NCBI GenBank assembly: GCA_947577065.1
Contig: CANPTT010000020.1
Coordinates: 1-41,647, forward strand
Source: an uncultured Pseudoflavonifractor sp.
GTDB lineage: Bacteria; Bacillota; Clostridia; Oscillospirales; Oscillospiraceae
DNA length: 41,647 bases
Direction of reading: 5' to 3'
This document shows, one piece after another, positions 31,320-39,701 of this stretch. A program made the position numbers and the translations under genes. The notes under the pieces were generated by a model. That model saw only the letters and a program-made list of their open reading frames with translations. It was not told the DNA's origin and did no database searches. The first letter of the stretch is position 1. Every line of letters starts with the position of its first letter.

Positions 31320-31892
31320 TCACAGCTTTCTGGTATACCGAAGATCTACACAAATGGCGTCTGGAGGGAAAGGGATATCAGTATGGGAGCCATCCCAGAC
31401 AAAACCGTGGGCAGAATAGAATTTTCGGGCCCTTTCGTTTTCACGTAGCACAAATACAAACGCATACCTATGTCCCATTTCCTTCAGCCGTTGGAGAGCT
31501 TCCTCAAAGAGAAGTCCACCGTAGCCCTTGCCTCGCTCTGCCGGATGGGTGTAGAAGGATGCGATCTCCCCCCAGTCCTCATATCCGGTATTATCGAAGG
31601 AACAGACCTCTCCGGTGTTATAGTTGCTCTTCCGTGCGCGGCAATAATTGATACAGGCAACTGGAACATCACCCCTGTAAAGGAGAAGTCCATGGCAGAC
31701 TCCGGTCTCAAAATTGGTTCGAAATACGGCAGTCCATCGGTCGTCTGAAATTTCCTTGGACATATAGTCATCTGGCACATAGCCTTTGTAAGTATCCCGC
31801 CACCCCAATGCGTGGATCAGGGACATGGCTGCAAAGTGTTCTTCCTTTTCAGCCTCTACAAAACAAAGTCCTTCAGGAAGTGGGCAGAGCAT
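31320..31892 (-). CDS. GNAT-family N-acetyltransferase
   Basis: A 190-residue acetyl-CoA-dependent transferase. The GNAT acetyl-CoA loop is HPAERGKGYGGLLFEEAL (about 125-142), followed by FVLRENERARKFYSAHGF, the usual final strand-helix. The ATG at 31892 follows GAAGGAGG and overlaps the end of the dehydratase-like gene by 20 bases, so the two are coupled. The acceptor is unknown. It is the fourth gene of the minus-strand operon. Confidence 0.87.
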   Translation of the reverse strand: MLCPLPEGLCFVEAEKEEHFAAMSLIHALGWRDTYKGYVPDDYMSKEISDDRWTAVFRTNFETGVCHGLLLYRGDVPVACINYCRARKSNYNTGEVCSFDNTGYEDWGEIASFYTHPAERGKGYGGLLFEEALQRLKEMGHRYAFVFVLRENERARKFYSAHGFVWDGSHTDIPFPPDAICVDLRYTRKL

Positions 31893-33180
31893 TGCCGGCG
31901 GCCTCCTTCTCCGTTTGTGTTTTACTGAGGGCCCGGGCATTGGCAAGCATCAGCTTGATACGGTTTTCCTGGTTGATTTTGGTGGCGCCGGGGTCGTAGT
32001 CGATGGCCACCACGTTGGACCAGGGGTAGTCATCCTTGATTTTGCGAATCATGCCCTTGCCTACGATGTGGTTGGGCAGACACCCGAAGGGCTGAGTACA
32101 GACGATGTTGGGGACTCCGGTATGGATGAGCTCCAGCATCTCGGCGGTGAGGAGCCAGCCCTCGCCCATCTTGTTGCCGTCCCCCAGGTAGCCCTTGATA
32201 TAGCTGTGGAGATCGTTAAAGTCGCCGGGGGCCCGGAAGCCGGAGCGCTTCAGGGCATCGATCATGGCGTGCTGGTATTTCATCAGGTAGTTCTGGAGCC
32301 AATGGCAGAGTCGTTCCTTGATCCATTTGCCCCCGTAAATGTTTACGTCCACCTCACGGTTGTTCACCTTGAAGATGATAAAGTCCATCAGTCCGGGGAT
32401 TACCGGCTCGGCCCCTTCGGCCAGAAGGAAATCGGCCAGATTGTTGTTGCCCAGGGGGGCGTATTTCACATAGATCTCACCTACGATGCCCACCCGGACC
32501 TTCCTCTCGCCGGAGATGGGGACTGCCTTGAAGGTGGAGGTGATGCGGTCAAAATAGCCCCGCATGCTCTTGTAGGTCATGCCCTTACCCTGGTCCATAT
32601 CGTGGAGCAGAAAATCCATACAGTGCTGGACGGCGGCATCGGTATCTCCCTTTGTCAACTCATAGGGCCGGACCTGGTTGGCCACGTTCAGGATAAGGTC
32701 GCCGTAGATAATGGCAAAAACGGCTTTCCGAAGCAGGCCAAGACTCAGCTTAAAACCGGGGTTGGACTCCAGACCGGAGAGATTTACAGAGATGACGGGG
32801 ACAAAGGAGAGCCCGGCCTTCTCCAGGGCCTTCCGCAGCAGATGGATATAATTGGAGGCCCGGCAGCCGCCGCCGGTTTGGGTAATGACCAGGGCCACTT
32901 TGTGGGGGTCGTATTTCCCGGATTGGACTGCGTTGATAAGCTGGCCGATGACCAGGATGGCGGGGTAGCAGGCATCATTATGGACATATTTCTGGCCCGC
33001 GTCAATGACGGAGCGGCCGGTGTTTTCGAGCATCTCGACCTGGTAGCCCTCACTGCGGAAGATACTTACCAGCATAGCAAAGTGGTCGGGAAGCATCTGG
33101 GGGATCAGCAGAGTATATTCCTTTTTCATTTCCTTGGTAAAAAGGAGTCTCCCAGTTTTGTCATACACTAGTTCTGCCAT
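31873..33180 (-). CDS. C-terminal part of split 2-hydroxyacyl-CoA dehydratase activase-type protein
   Basis: A 435-residue protein matching the last third of the long clostridial activase/dehydratase fusions. Typical segments are FTKEMKKEYTLLIPQMLPDH at the start, YVHNDACYPAILVIGQ, TQTGGGCRASNY and QPFGCLPNHIVGKG, whose cysteines resemble HgdB-type iron-sulfur ligands. In most family members I know, this is fused to the ATPase part. Here a separate NTF2-like gene lies between the two pieces. The ATG at 33180 follows AGAAAGGAA on the minus strand. Biochemical role is unproven even for fused members. Confidence 0.8.
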   Translation of the reverse strand: MAELVYDKTGRLLFTKEMKKEYTLLIPQMLPDHFAMLVSIFRSEGYQVEMLENTGRSVIDAGQKYVHNDACYPAILVIGQLINAVQSGKYDPHKVALVITQTGGGCRASNYIHLLRKALEKAGLSFVPVISVNLSGLESNPGFKLSLGLLRKAVFAIIYGDLILNVANQVRPYELTKGDTDAAVQHCMDFLLHDMDQGKGMTYKSMRGYFDRITSTFKAVPISGERKVRVGIVGEIYVKYAPLGNNNLADFLLAEGAEPVIPGLMDFIIFKVNNREVDVNIYGGKWIKERLCHWLQNYLMKYQHAMIDALKRSGFRAPGDFNDLHSYIKGYLGDGNKMGEGWLLTAEMLELIHTGVPNIVCTQPFGCLPNHIVGKGMIRKIKDDYPWSNVVAIDYDPGATKINQENRIKLMLANARALSKTQTEKEAAGNALPTS

Positions 33181-33195
33181 AATTTTGGTTCCTTT

Positions 33196-33576
33196 CTAAT
33201 GGGTCTGGGGGCAAATGGGAACGCCGATATGTTTATCTCTACGCCATTGGGGGGCAGGGCCGTCGTCGCTCCAATATTCATCGATGGAAAAAATGAGGTC
33301 GTCCTTCAGCTGAATAAAGGAGGCGACGTGGAAGGAGAGCGGCTGTTCCAGGGAGTGGACATGGACCACCGTGATCAGCAGGTCTCCCAAGCGCTCCACC
33401 CGCTCCAGCTCTCCATCCCACCGACCGGGGTACTCGCAGTTGGCCCGGATAAACTCTGAAACAGAAAAATGTTCATTGGTACAATGCCAATTTACATGGC
33501 CCTCCGGGACAAAAAAAGTTTCCAGAAGGGAGGCGTCCTGTTTTAAAACAGCCCTCCAAAAGGCGTCAATATTCAT
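33196..33576 (-). CDS. NTF2/SnoaL-like small protein
   Basis: A 126-residue protein with the NTF2-like cone pattern: N-terminal helices (MNIDAFWRAVLKQDASLLETFF), a PEGHVNWHCTNEHFSVSEFI segment, then strands ending FSIDEYWSDDGPAPQWR. Family members bind small ligands or catalyse simple reactions; a specific function is not visible. Its ATG overlaps the stop codon of the large ATPase gene (ATGA), and it ends 15 bases before the second activase piece. It is therefore expressed in fixed proportion to both. Confidence 0.8.
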   Translation of the reverse strand: MNIDAFWRAVLKQDASLLETFFVPEGHVNWHCTNEHFSVSEFIRANCEYPGRWDGELERVERLGDLLITVVHVHSLEQPLSFHVASFIQLKDDLIFSIDEYWSDDGPAPQWRRDKHIGVPICPQTH

Positions 33577-36503
33577 TTTCTCCGCTCCTCCATGGCCGCC
33601 ATGAGAGAACGGATACGGATCTTGACCGCTCCCAGGTTATTGATGTCGTCGATCTTCAACTGCGTATACAGTTTTCCGCCCTCCTCCAAAATCGACCGGA
33701 TTTCATCGGCGGTAATGGCGTCGGAGCCGCAGCCAAAGGATACCAACTGCACCAGCTGCATGTCGGGCTGGCTGCACACATACCGGGCGGCGTTATACAT
33801 TCGAGACTGGAAGGTCCACTGGTTCAGCACCTTTCTGGCCTCATAGCCCTCTAAATGCGAGAGAGCGTCCTCACTGATCAGGACGAAGCCTTGGCCGGTA
33901 ATAAGGTCGTTGATCCCGTGGTTGATCTCCGGATCGATGTGATAAGGCCGCCCGGCCTGGACAAGGATAGGAAGATGATGGGCCCGAGCATAGTTGATGA
34001 ATTCCTGGCCCTTGCTCCACAGGTCTCTCTTATAGGTGTCATAGGCGGCGTAGGCGGCATCGGCGGCAGCTATGCTCTCCTTCTTGGGAATGGAGAATTC
34101 TGCCTCCATGAGCTTGGCAATGCGCTTTTTAAAATCTTTGTGGCGATACAGTCCCACATAAGGGGTGAGAAAGCGAGTCTGCTTCAGCAGGGGAACATTA
34201 GCGGACAGCAGCTCGGGATAGTAGGCCACCACCGGGCAGTTATAGTGGTTATCGCCAATGCCCTCATCATAGTTATAAGACATGCAGGGATACCAGATGG
34301 CGTCCACGCCCATCTCTACCAGTGCCTCCACATGGCCGTGGAGCAGCTTGGCGGGATAACATACCGTATCGGACGGAATGGTGTGTTGGCCTTTGATATA
34401 CAGCTTTCGGGAGGACTCGGGAGAGAGGACCACTTCAAAGTTGAGCTTGGTGAAAAATTCATACCAGAAGGGGAGATTTTCGTACATATTAAGACCGAAG
34501 GGGATCCCCATGCGTCCCCGGACGCCAGAACCGAAGCCCTTGCCCTCCATAGCTCGTAGCTTCCTGTACTTATAGGCGGTCAGGTCGGGAAGCTCCTGCT
34601 TCTCCTTGCCCAGAGGCCGGGAGCAGCGGTTGCCGGAGATAAACCGGCGGCCACCGTCAAACTGGTTGACCGTCAGGGAGCAGTGATTGGTGCACAGGCC
34701 ACAGGTGGTTGGCTTGGCAGAGTGAGAAAAGGACTGTAAGGCAGAATTACTTAACAGACTAGAAGCCTTTAAGTCCAGATCACGTGCCGCCAAAGCCGCC
34801 CCAAAGGCCCCCATTAGCCCGGCAATGGTGGGGCGGACCACATCCCTCCCCAATTCCTGTTCAAAGGCCCGAAGCACCGCGTCATTGAGGAAGGTGCCGC
34901 CCTGAACTACGATCTGTCTGCCGAGGTCATCAGCGCTGGCGGCGCGAATGACCTTGTAAACGGCGTTTTTTACGATAGAGATGGAAAGTCCCGCTGAAAT
35001 ATCTTCCACACTGGCCCCATCTTTCTGGGCCTGTTTAACAGAGGAATTCATAAATACGGTACATCTTGACCCCAAATTTACCGGCCTTGGAGAAAAGAGT
35101 CCCAGCTTGGAGAAAGCGGCGATATCATAGCCCAGAGCTTTGGCAAAGGTTTCGATAAAGGAACCACAGCCGGAGGAGCATGCCTCATTGAGCATAATGG
35201 AATCTACCGCCCCGTTGCGGATCTTAAAGCACTTCATATCCTGCCCGCCAATGTCGATGATAAAGTCAACATCAGGGTTAAAATGGGCGGCAGCTTTATA
35301 GTGGGCCATGGTTTCCACTAGTCCCAGATCGCATTGAAAGGCATTTTTGATAAGCTCCTCACCATAGCCGGTGACGGCGGAGCCTTTGATGGACACTCGG
35401 TCTCCGCAGCGCTTGTAGATCTCCTTCAGCTGTTCCAGCACAATGGCCACCGGGTTACCCTGATTGGAGTGGTAGTAGCTGTAAAGGATACCGCCCTGCG
35501 GATCAACAAGAGCCATTTTGGTGGTAGTGGAACCCGCGTCGATCCCCAACCAGGCATCCCCGGTATAGGACGAAAGGTCGGTCTCCGGGGGACGGTTGGC
35601 GTTATGCCTGGCCAGAAACGCGTCATATTCCGTCTGACTGGCGAAAAGAGGGGGCATTACGTCCAAAACTCCGGTGGCATCTACGCTCTCCTCCAGAAGC
35701 TTTAAATATTCCTCGAAGGGACGTGGGCTATAGTCAACAGAGCATAGAGCCGCTCCCATAGCGGCAAAGCAATCGCCGTCAGCGGGAAAGATCGCGTGGT
35801 CCTCATCCAGCTTCAGCGTTTCCACAAATCGATGTCGTAGCCCTGTGAGGAAATGGAGAGGACCGCCCAAAAAGACGATCTTCCCCGACAACTCCCGGCC
35901 CTGAGTAAGTCCGGCTACGGTCTGATCCACTACCGCCTGGAAAATGGAAGCGGCAATATCTTCCTTTCGGCCACCCTGGTTCAAAATGGGCTGGATATCA
36001 CTCTTGGCAAACACGCCGCAGCGAGAGGCGATGGGGTAAATTTTTTCGTGCTGCAAGGACAGTTCGTTGAGCTCGCCGATCGTCACATTCAGCAGGGACG
36101 CCATTTGATCGATAAAGGCTCCGGTGCCGCCGGCGCAGGAACCGTTCATCCGCTCCTCCAAGGCGCCGCCAAAGAAAATGATCTTGGCGTCCTCTCCGCC
36201 CAGCTCAATGACCGCATCGGTATTAGGAACGAAGGTATTGACGGCGGCGGCTGTGGCATAGACTTCCTGCACAAAATCGATACCGCTGGCTTTGCTGACC
36301 CCCAGGCCGGCGGAACCGGTTATGACCATATGTATCTTTTGACCGGAGAGCATCTCCTGAATGGACCGAAGAGTCTCAGCAGCGCGCTCCCGGGTTTTGG
36401 AAAAATGCCGCTCATAGGAGCGGAACAACAGATTGTTATCCGGGTCCAGCACCACGACCTTCACTGTGGTAGACCCGATATCGATACCTACACGAAACTC
36501 CAT
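33573..36503 (-). CDS. 2-hydroxyacyl-CoA dehydratase activase, double BadF/HgdC ATPase with DUF2229
   Basis: A 976-residue protein with two ASKHA ATPase domains. The first (about 4-265) has GIDIGSTTVK and Cys123 (NGSCAGGTGAF). The second (about 318-570) has GIDAGSTTTK and Cys442/Cys446 (NEACSSGCGSF). These cysteines match those that hold the shared [4Fe-4S] cluster in HgdC activators. A DUF2229-type region follows (from about 600; CGLCTNHCSL, CYPAKLLHGH). It is the first gene of the minus-strand operon, with its own promoter. The protein normally continues into the part encoded at 31873-33180. Confidence 0.88.
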   Translation of the reverse strand: MEFRVGIDIGSTTVKVVVLDPDNNLLFRSYERHFSKTRERAAETLRSIQEMLSGQKIHMVITGSAGLGVSKASGIDFVQEVYATAAAVNTFVPNTDAVIELGGEDAKIIFFGGALEERMNGSCAGGTGAFIDQMASLLNVTIGELNELSLQHEKIYPIASRCGVFAKSDIQPILNQGGRKEDIAASIFQAVVDQTVAGLTQGRELSGKIVFLGGPLHFLTGLRHRFVETLKLDEDHAIFPADGDCFAAMGAALCSVDYSPRPFEEYLKLLEESVDATGVLDVMPPLFASQTEYDAFLARHNANRPPETDLSSYTGDAWLGIDAGSTTTKMALVDPQGGILYSYYHSNQGNPVAIVLEQLKEIYKRCGDRVSIKGSAVTGYGEELIKNAFQCDLGLVETMAHYKAAAHFNPDVDFIIDIGGQDMKCFKIRNGAVDSIMLNEACSSGCGSFIETFAKALGYDIAAFSKLGLFSPRPVNLGSRCTVFMNSSVKQAQKDGASVEDISAGLSISIVKNAVYKVIRAASADDLGRQIVVQGGTFLNDAVLRAFEQELGRDVVRPTIAGLMGAFGAALAARDLDLKASSLLSNSALQSFSHSAKPTTCGLCTNHCSLTVNQFDGGRRFISGNRCSRPLGKEKQELPDLTAYKYRKLRAMEGKGFGSGVRGRMGIPFGLNMYENLPFWYEFFTKLNFEVVLSPESSRKLYIKGQHTIPSDTVCYPAKLLHGHVEALVEMGVDAIWYPCMSYNYDEGIGDNHYNCPVVAYYPELLSANVPLLKQTRFLTPYVGLYRHKDFKKRIAKLMEAEFSIPKKESIAAADAAYAAYDTYKRDLWSKGQEFINYARAHHLPILVQAGRPYHIDPEINHGINDLITGQGFVLISEDALSHLEGYEARKVLNQWTFQSRMYNAARYVCSQPDMQLVQLVSFGCGSDAITADEIRSILEEGGKLYTQLKIDDINNLGAVKIRIRSLMAAMEERRK

Positions 36504-36546
36504 AGAAGCACCTCAAAATAAGGTTTGACATAATAACTTAGCCTAT

Positions 36547-36575
36547 ATTTTAGCGCAATCTACCTCATTTGACAA
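36547..36575 (-). promoter_or_regulatory. Promoter of activase operon
   Basis: On the minus strand TTGTCA (36575-36570) and TAAAAT (36552-36547) are spaced by 17 bases, about 45 bases before the ATG at 36503. The leader contains GAGGTG as a ribosome site. Confidence 0.65.
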
Positions 36576-36629
36576 CCTCAAAACCGACCAAAACCTGTGT
36601 TAAATTTTTATGAATATGAAAGATACTGC

Positions 36630-36659
36630 TTGACATGCCAATATTATACATCATATAAT
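36630..36659 (+). promoter_or_regulatory. Promoter of PadR operon
   Basis: TTGACA (36630-36635) and a perfect TATAAT (36654-36659) are spaced by 18 bases, about 35 bases before the PadR gene. Confidence 0.8.
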
Positions 36660-36661
36660 AT
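36641..36661. promoter_or_regulatory. Dyad operator over the PadR promoter -10
   Basis: ATATTATA (36641-36648) and TATAATAT (36654-36661) are perfect inverted arms around five bases. They cover the -10 box, so binding would block polymerase. Autoregulation by the PadR protein downstream is likely, since the family usually represses its own operon. Confidence 0.65.
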
Positions 36662-36692
36662 AGACCGATTCAAAAGAAAGGATGGTGGACCT

Positions 36693-37013
36693 GTGATCTT
36701 TCAATTGACTTCACCGCTGCTGGATGGTTGTGTGCTGGCGATCCTGGAGCAGGGAGATGCCTATGGATACAGCTTGACCCAGCGGCTCAAGCAGGAGATC
36801 GATATTTCGGAGTCCACTCTGTACCCCGTACTGCGAAGGCTGCAGAGAGAGGGTTGCTTGGCTGTATATGACAGGCAGTACCAGGGAAGGAACCGAAGAT
36901 ATTATACCATCACGCAGGCGGGCCGGGAGCTGCTCTCCGACTGTCGGGAAAGCTGGTCGGACTATGCGGCCAGAGTGAGCAATGTATTGTCAGGAGGATC
37001 GAAACATGAATAA
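36693..37013 (+). CDS. PadR-family transcriptional regulator
   Basis: A 106-residue winged-helix repressor. It has the family pattern LDGCVLAILEQGDAYGYSLT, STLYPVLRRLQREGCL for the recognition helix and GRNRRYYTITQAGRELL for the wing. The start is GTG 36693, with AAAGGA upstream; no ATG suits. It overlaps the DUF1700 gene by eight bases. PadR, DUF1700 and DUF4097 genes are a recurrent Firmicute trio. The repressor's signal is unknown; envelope stress is a plausible trigger. Confidence 0.9.
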   Translation: MIFQLTSPLLDGCVLAILEQGDAYGYSLTQRLKQEIDISESTLYPVLRRLQREGCLAVYDRQYQGRNRRYYTITQAGRELLSDCRESWSDYAARVSNVLSGGSKHE

Positions 37014-37602
37014 GGAAACCTATCTGCGTTTTCTGCGGGCTTACCTCACCGGGCGTCTGCCCGGAGGGGAGGTAGAGGAGATCATGCGTTACTATACCGA
37101 ATATTTTGAGGATGCCGGAGAGGTGAGAGAGTCGACCGTCATGGCGGAACTGGGCTCCCCGGAACATCTGGCGAGGCAAATATTGGGTCAAAGGAGCCAA
37201 GAGAACATGATCCCGGTGGCAGGACCGGGCTCCGGGCAGGATCCCTATCCCTCCGCGCCCTATCCCGTGGCGAGCCGGGGGGGGATCCCGGGATGGGCGT
37301 ATGTCCTGATCCTGGTGGCTGCCGCTATTTTCGTAGGACCGGTGCTGGCGGCGCTGGTCTTTGGACTGGGCCTGGCCGGTATCGTGTGCGTTCTGGTTGG
37401 ACTGGGCCTGGCGGCTGGCAGTTTGGGACGGCTGTCCTTTCCGGGGATCCTCTACCAATGGGGCGGCGGCTTGATTTCCGCGGCGGTGGGTCTTCTGCTT
37501 ATGTTGGGAGCCATCCTGCTTGTATACTTGACGGCCAAAGTGTTCCGCTGGTTCCGGAGCATGTGGGTGGAAGGAGGAGTGGGCGATGAAGGGAGCTGCT
37601 AA
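37006..37602 (+). CDS. DUF1700 (HAAS-domain) membrane protein
   Basis: A 198-residue protein. The helical N-terminus (MNKETYLRFLRAYLTGRLPG then EVEEIMRYYTEYFEDAG, with ELGSPEHLARQIL) is the HAAS/DUF1700 domain. Three hydrophobic helices follow a Pro/Gly/Ser-rich stretch (about 98-185). AGGAGG precedes the ATG at 37006. It overlaps both neighbours in the PadR-DUF1700-DUF4097 operon. It probably couples a cytoplasmic signal to the membrane; no enzyme motif is visible. Confidence 0.85.
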   Translation: MNKETYLRFLRAYLTGRLPGGEVEEIMRYYTEYFEDAGEVRESTVMAELGSPEHLARQILGQRSQENMIPVAGPGSGQDPYPSAPYPVASRGGIPGWAYVLILVAAAIFVGPVLAALVFGLGLAGIVCVLVGLGLAAGSLGRLSFPGILYQWGGGLISAAVGLLLMLGAILLVYLTAKVFRWFRSMWVEGGVGDEGSC

Positions 37603-38473
37603 GTGGTTTTTGGCCACGGCGGGTACACTGCTGGTGGTCGGTCTTCTTTTACGGGGCGCGGGCTTTGCTCTGGGTGGACGGACTGAGAGCCAGCGTTATT
37701 ACGAAGACATATGGGAGGATCACGATTGGGACGAGGGAAGCTCCTGGGGCGCCATCCGGATCGCCCCCGGTGAGATACATATAGGCGGAGAAAACGGGAT
37801 CCATGTGGACGGGGAAAGTGTGGATATCGGTGGGGACCACGGCATCCATGTGGGCCATCGGAGCGGAAACGGACATTCCGGACAGGAACTGCTGGTGGAG
37901 AGCGGAGTGTTGACCGGGGTCACTTCGATAGAGGCAGACTTAGACTGCGGTGACATTAGGGTCCGGGAAGGGGAATCGCTTACTCTCTCCCTGAGCTGGA
38001 ATCTGAACAATTACACGATGCGCTATCAGGTGGAGAACGGCGTTTTAAAGGTGGAGGATGAGAGCTGGGGAAACGCGAAGAACAATCAAATGAATATAAA
38101 ATGTGAAGCGCTTCTCACCATTCCGGCGGGAACGGCCCTTGACGTGTTGGAACTGTCCACCGGTTGGGGCGATATTGAGGTAGATGCGGCGGCAACCGCG
38201 GGAGAGGCCGATCTTTCCACAGAGTTGGGGGACGTGATCTGCCGAAAGCTTCAGGCCATAGAGCTGAGGGTGGAAAGTGAACTTGGGGATGTGACCGTGG
38301 CTGTCCCCGCTGAGTGTAAAGGTCTGAGCTATTCCCTTTCCACTGATTTGGGAGAGGTGAGGCTCAACGGAAAGGCGCAAAAGAATCCCGCGGTTGTGAT
38401 CCTCGGCAATAATGGGTATTATGTGGAGGCGGAGACTGATCTTGGGGACGTTAATTTGGAATATATGGGATAG
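37586..38473 (+). CDS. DUF4097-type beta-strand repeat envelope protein
   Basis: A 295-residue protein with a hydrophobic N-terminal anchor (about 6-30) and an acidic, His/Gly-rich stretch (about 44-98). A beta-helix-like domain follows, in which short units with GDI, GDV and DLGEV recur (IEADLDCGDIRV, ELSTGWGDIEV, LSTELGDVIC, VESELGDVTV, LSTDLGEVRL, AETDLGDVNL). Such repeats form a solenoid outside the membrane. It overlaps DUF1700 by 17 bases and is the last gene of the PadR operon. No ligand is known. Confidence 0.87.
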   Translation: MKGAAKWFLATAGTLLVVGLLLRGAGFALGGRTESQRYYEDIWEDHDWDEGSSWGAIRIAPGEIHIGGENGIHVDGESVDIGGDHGIHVGHRSGNGHSGQELLVESGVLTGVTSIEADLDCGDIRVREGESLTLSLSWNLNNYTMRYQVENGVLKVEDESWGNAKNNQMNIKCEALLTIPAGTALDVLELSTGWGDIEVDAAATAGEADLSTELGDVICRKLQAIELRVESELGDVTVAVPAECKGLSYSLSTDLGEVRLNGKAQKNPAVVILGNNGYYVEAETDLGDVNLEYMG

Positions 38474-38487
38474 CGGTAACATGTCCG

Positions 38488-38529
38488 CCCCCTCTGGCGC
38501 ATAGAGTTGCCAGAGGGGGTGTTTGCTTT
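38488..38529 (+). terminator. Terminator hairpin overlapping the next gene's ribosome site
   Basis: An 11-bp perfect stem CCCCCTCTGGC/GCCAGAGGGGG (38488-38498 with 38509-38519) is followed by TGTTTGCTTT. Its 3' arm contains AGAGGGGG, the only ribosome site for the next gene. The hairpin may end the PadR operon and also hide that site in read-through RNA. Confidence 0.72.
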
Positions 38530-39100
38530 GGATTGGAGCTTTGAGGGGCCCAATGGGGCGGTGACAGTGCGCCGGGAAGGGGAGAAGGCTGTCTGTCAGG
38601 CGATCCGGACCGCGGGTAACGATGGACTTTATAAAGCGTGGCTCCATGGAGCGGGAGGACGGATCCTTTTGGGGACCCTGATCCCCGAGGGAGGCGCCCT
38701 CCGTCTGCGCCGAGGAATGGAGGTGGCCGCTTTGGAGCGCCAAGGGATCTGGCCGCCCACCGGGGCGGAGGTGTCCTTGGCCTATACCTTTGCTCCCGAG
38801 TCCCCGCCGCCCCCGGATTGGTGCTGGACCGACTGTCCCCGGCGGCTAGTGGAGGATCCTTTGCTTTCTCGAAGCCTGAAAGGAGTAAAGCGGGCTCTAT
38901 TGAAACGGGATATGGAGGGCTTTTTCCTGGCCCTGCCCTGGTCCCAGCATGAACCCTTTCCCATCCTGCCCCTTTTTTGCCTGGCGAGACTGGAGGTCTT
39001 GGCAGGTGGTCAATTCGCGGTATTTCGCTTTTCCCGCCAAGGCCGTCCAGAGCCTTTGCATAATTTTTCCGAGGTCGGGGAGAATAGGAGCACAACCTAA
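38528..39100 (+). CDS. Hypothetical protein
   Basis: A protein of about 190 residues that I do not recognise. It starts LDWSFEGPNGAVTVRREGEK and has an N-terminal beta-rich half with DGLYKAWLHGAGGRILLGTL and a basic GALRLRRGME segment. The C-terminal half holds CPRRLVEDPLLSRSL and PLFCLARLEVLAG. The start is uncertain: TTG 38528 is eight bases from AGAGGGGG, while GTG 38519 lies within that site. It is upstream of two spore coat genes and may belong to the same spore-related unit. There is no signal peptide and no membrane helix. Confidence 0.6.
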   Translation: MDWSFEGPNGAVTVRREGEKAVCQAIRTAGNDGLYKAWLHGAGGRILLGTLIPEGGALRLRRGMEVAALERQGIWPPTGAEVSLAYTFAPESPPPPDWCWTDCPRRLVEDPLLSRSLKGVKRALLKRDMEGFFLALPWSQHEPFPILPLFCLARLEVLAGGQFAVFRFSRQGRPEPLHNFSEVGENRSTT

Positions 39101-39116
39101 AAAGGAGGGAATGTGT

Positions 39117-39302
39117 ATGCCCAATCTCACCGCCAAAGAGCTCAGCGGCATCAGCGATCAGTTGGATTTTGAGAAGGTCCTGTGCGCCAAATATCAGGCC
39201 GCTGTCCAAGAGACAGAGGACGCTCAGCTTAAGCAGAGCTTTCAGCAGTACGCGGACCAGCACCGACAGAATTTTGACTGTCTGCTGAATTTTTTGAAGT
39301 AA
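39117..39302 (+). CDS. Small CotF-like spore coat protein
   Basis: A 61-residue helical protein preceded by AAAGGAGG. The pattern SDQLDFEKVLCAKYQAAVQE then LKQSFQQYADQHRQNFDCLL is like a minimal coat/ferritin-type helix pair found beside CotF-domain proteins. It lies 12 bases before a CotF-type gene, and the two probably form a pair in the spore coat. The function is inferred from that partner. Confidence 0.72.
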   Translation: MPNLTAKELSGISDQLDFEKVLCAKYQAAVQETEDAQLKQSFQQYADQHRQNFDCLLNFLK

Positions 39303-39314
39303 GGAGGAAAAGCC

Positions 39315-39566
39315 ATGAACGACCAGGAACGGGTGACGGACCTGATCCTCACCGAGAAAAAAATGAGCAATAACTACAACACCTTTGCCTCCGAGTGTGT
39401 GGATGACCAGCTTCGGGACGAATATCTGAAGATACTGAACCAAAGCCACATGACGCAGACCGCCCTTTTCAAGGCGGCTCAGTCTAAGGGGTGGTATACG
39501 GTGGAGGCTGCCCCGGTCAGCAAGATCAGCGAGACCTATAACAAGTTTAATTCTCAGAAGCCCTAA
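39315..39566 (+). CDS. CotF-domain spore coat protein
   Basis: An 83-residue protein with the coat F pattern: DQERVTDLILTEKKMSNNYN, then SECVDDQLRDEYLKILNQSH and QTALFKAAQSKGWYTVEAA. This domain occurs in CotF-type proteins of the spore coat. AAGGAGG precedes the ATG. It is followed by a terminator, closing the small spore unit. Confidence 0.87.
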   Translation: MNDQERVTDLILTEKKMSNNYNTFASECVDDQLRDEYLKILNQSHMTQTALFKAAQSKGWYTVEAAPVSKISETYNKFNSQKP

Positions 39567-39574
39567 ACCATTCC

Positions 39575-39604
39575 GCGGGAGACGATCATCGTCTCCCGCT
39601 TTTT
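39575..39604 (+). terminator. Terminator of spore coat genes
   Basis: A 12-bp perfect stem (39575-39586 with 39588-39599) around one central base is followed by five Ts. Confidence 0.9.
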
Positions 39605-39627
39605 CTTGTGTGAACGGAGGAAAACAG

Positions 39628-39656
39628 TTGCGGCTTTCCTTTTCTTGGTCTATACT
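39628..39656 (+). promoter_or_regulatory. hprK promoter
   Basis: TTGCGG (39628-39633) and TATACT (39651-39656) are spaced by 17 bases, about 45 bases before hprK. Confidence 0.65.
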
Positions 39657-39701
39657 AGATACATAAAATGGAAAGAAAAAACGGACTGGGAGGAGAATAC
39701 A

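Noticed and set aside
31825-33171. Long plus-strand open frame opposite the activase piece
   Set aside because: It has no ribosome site and its translation is rich in His, Gly and Val without family resemblance. The minus-strand protein is clearly conserved.
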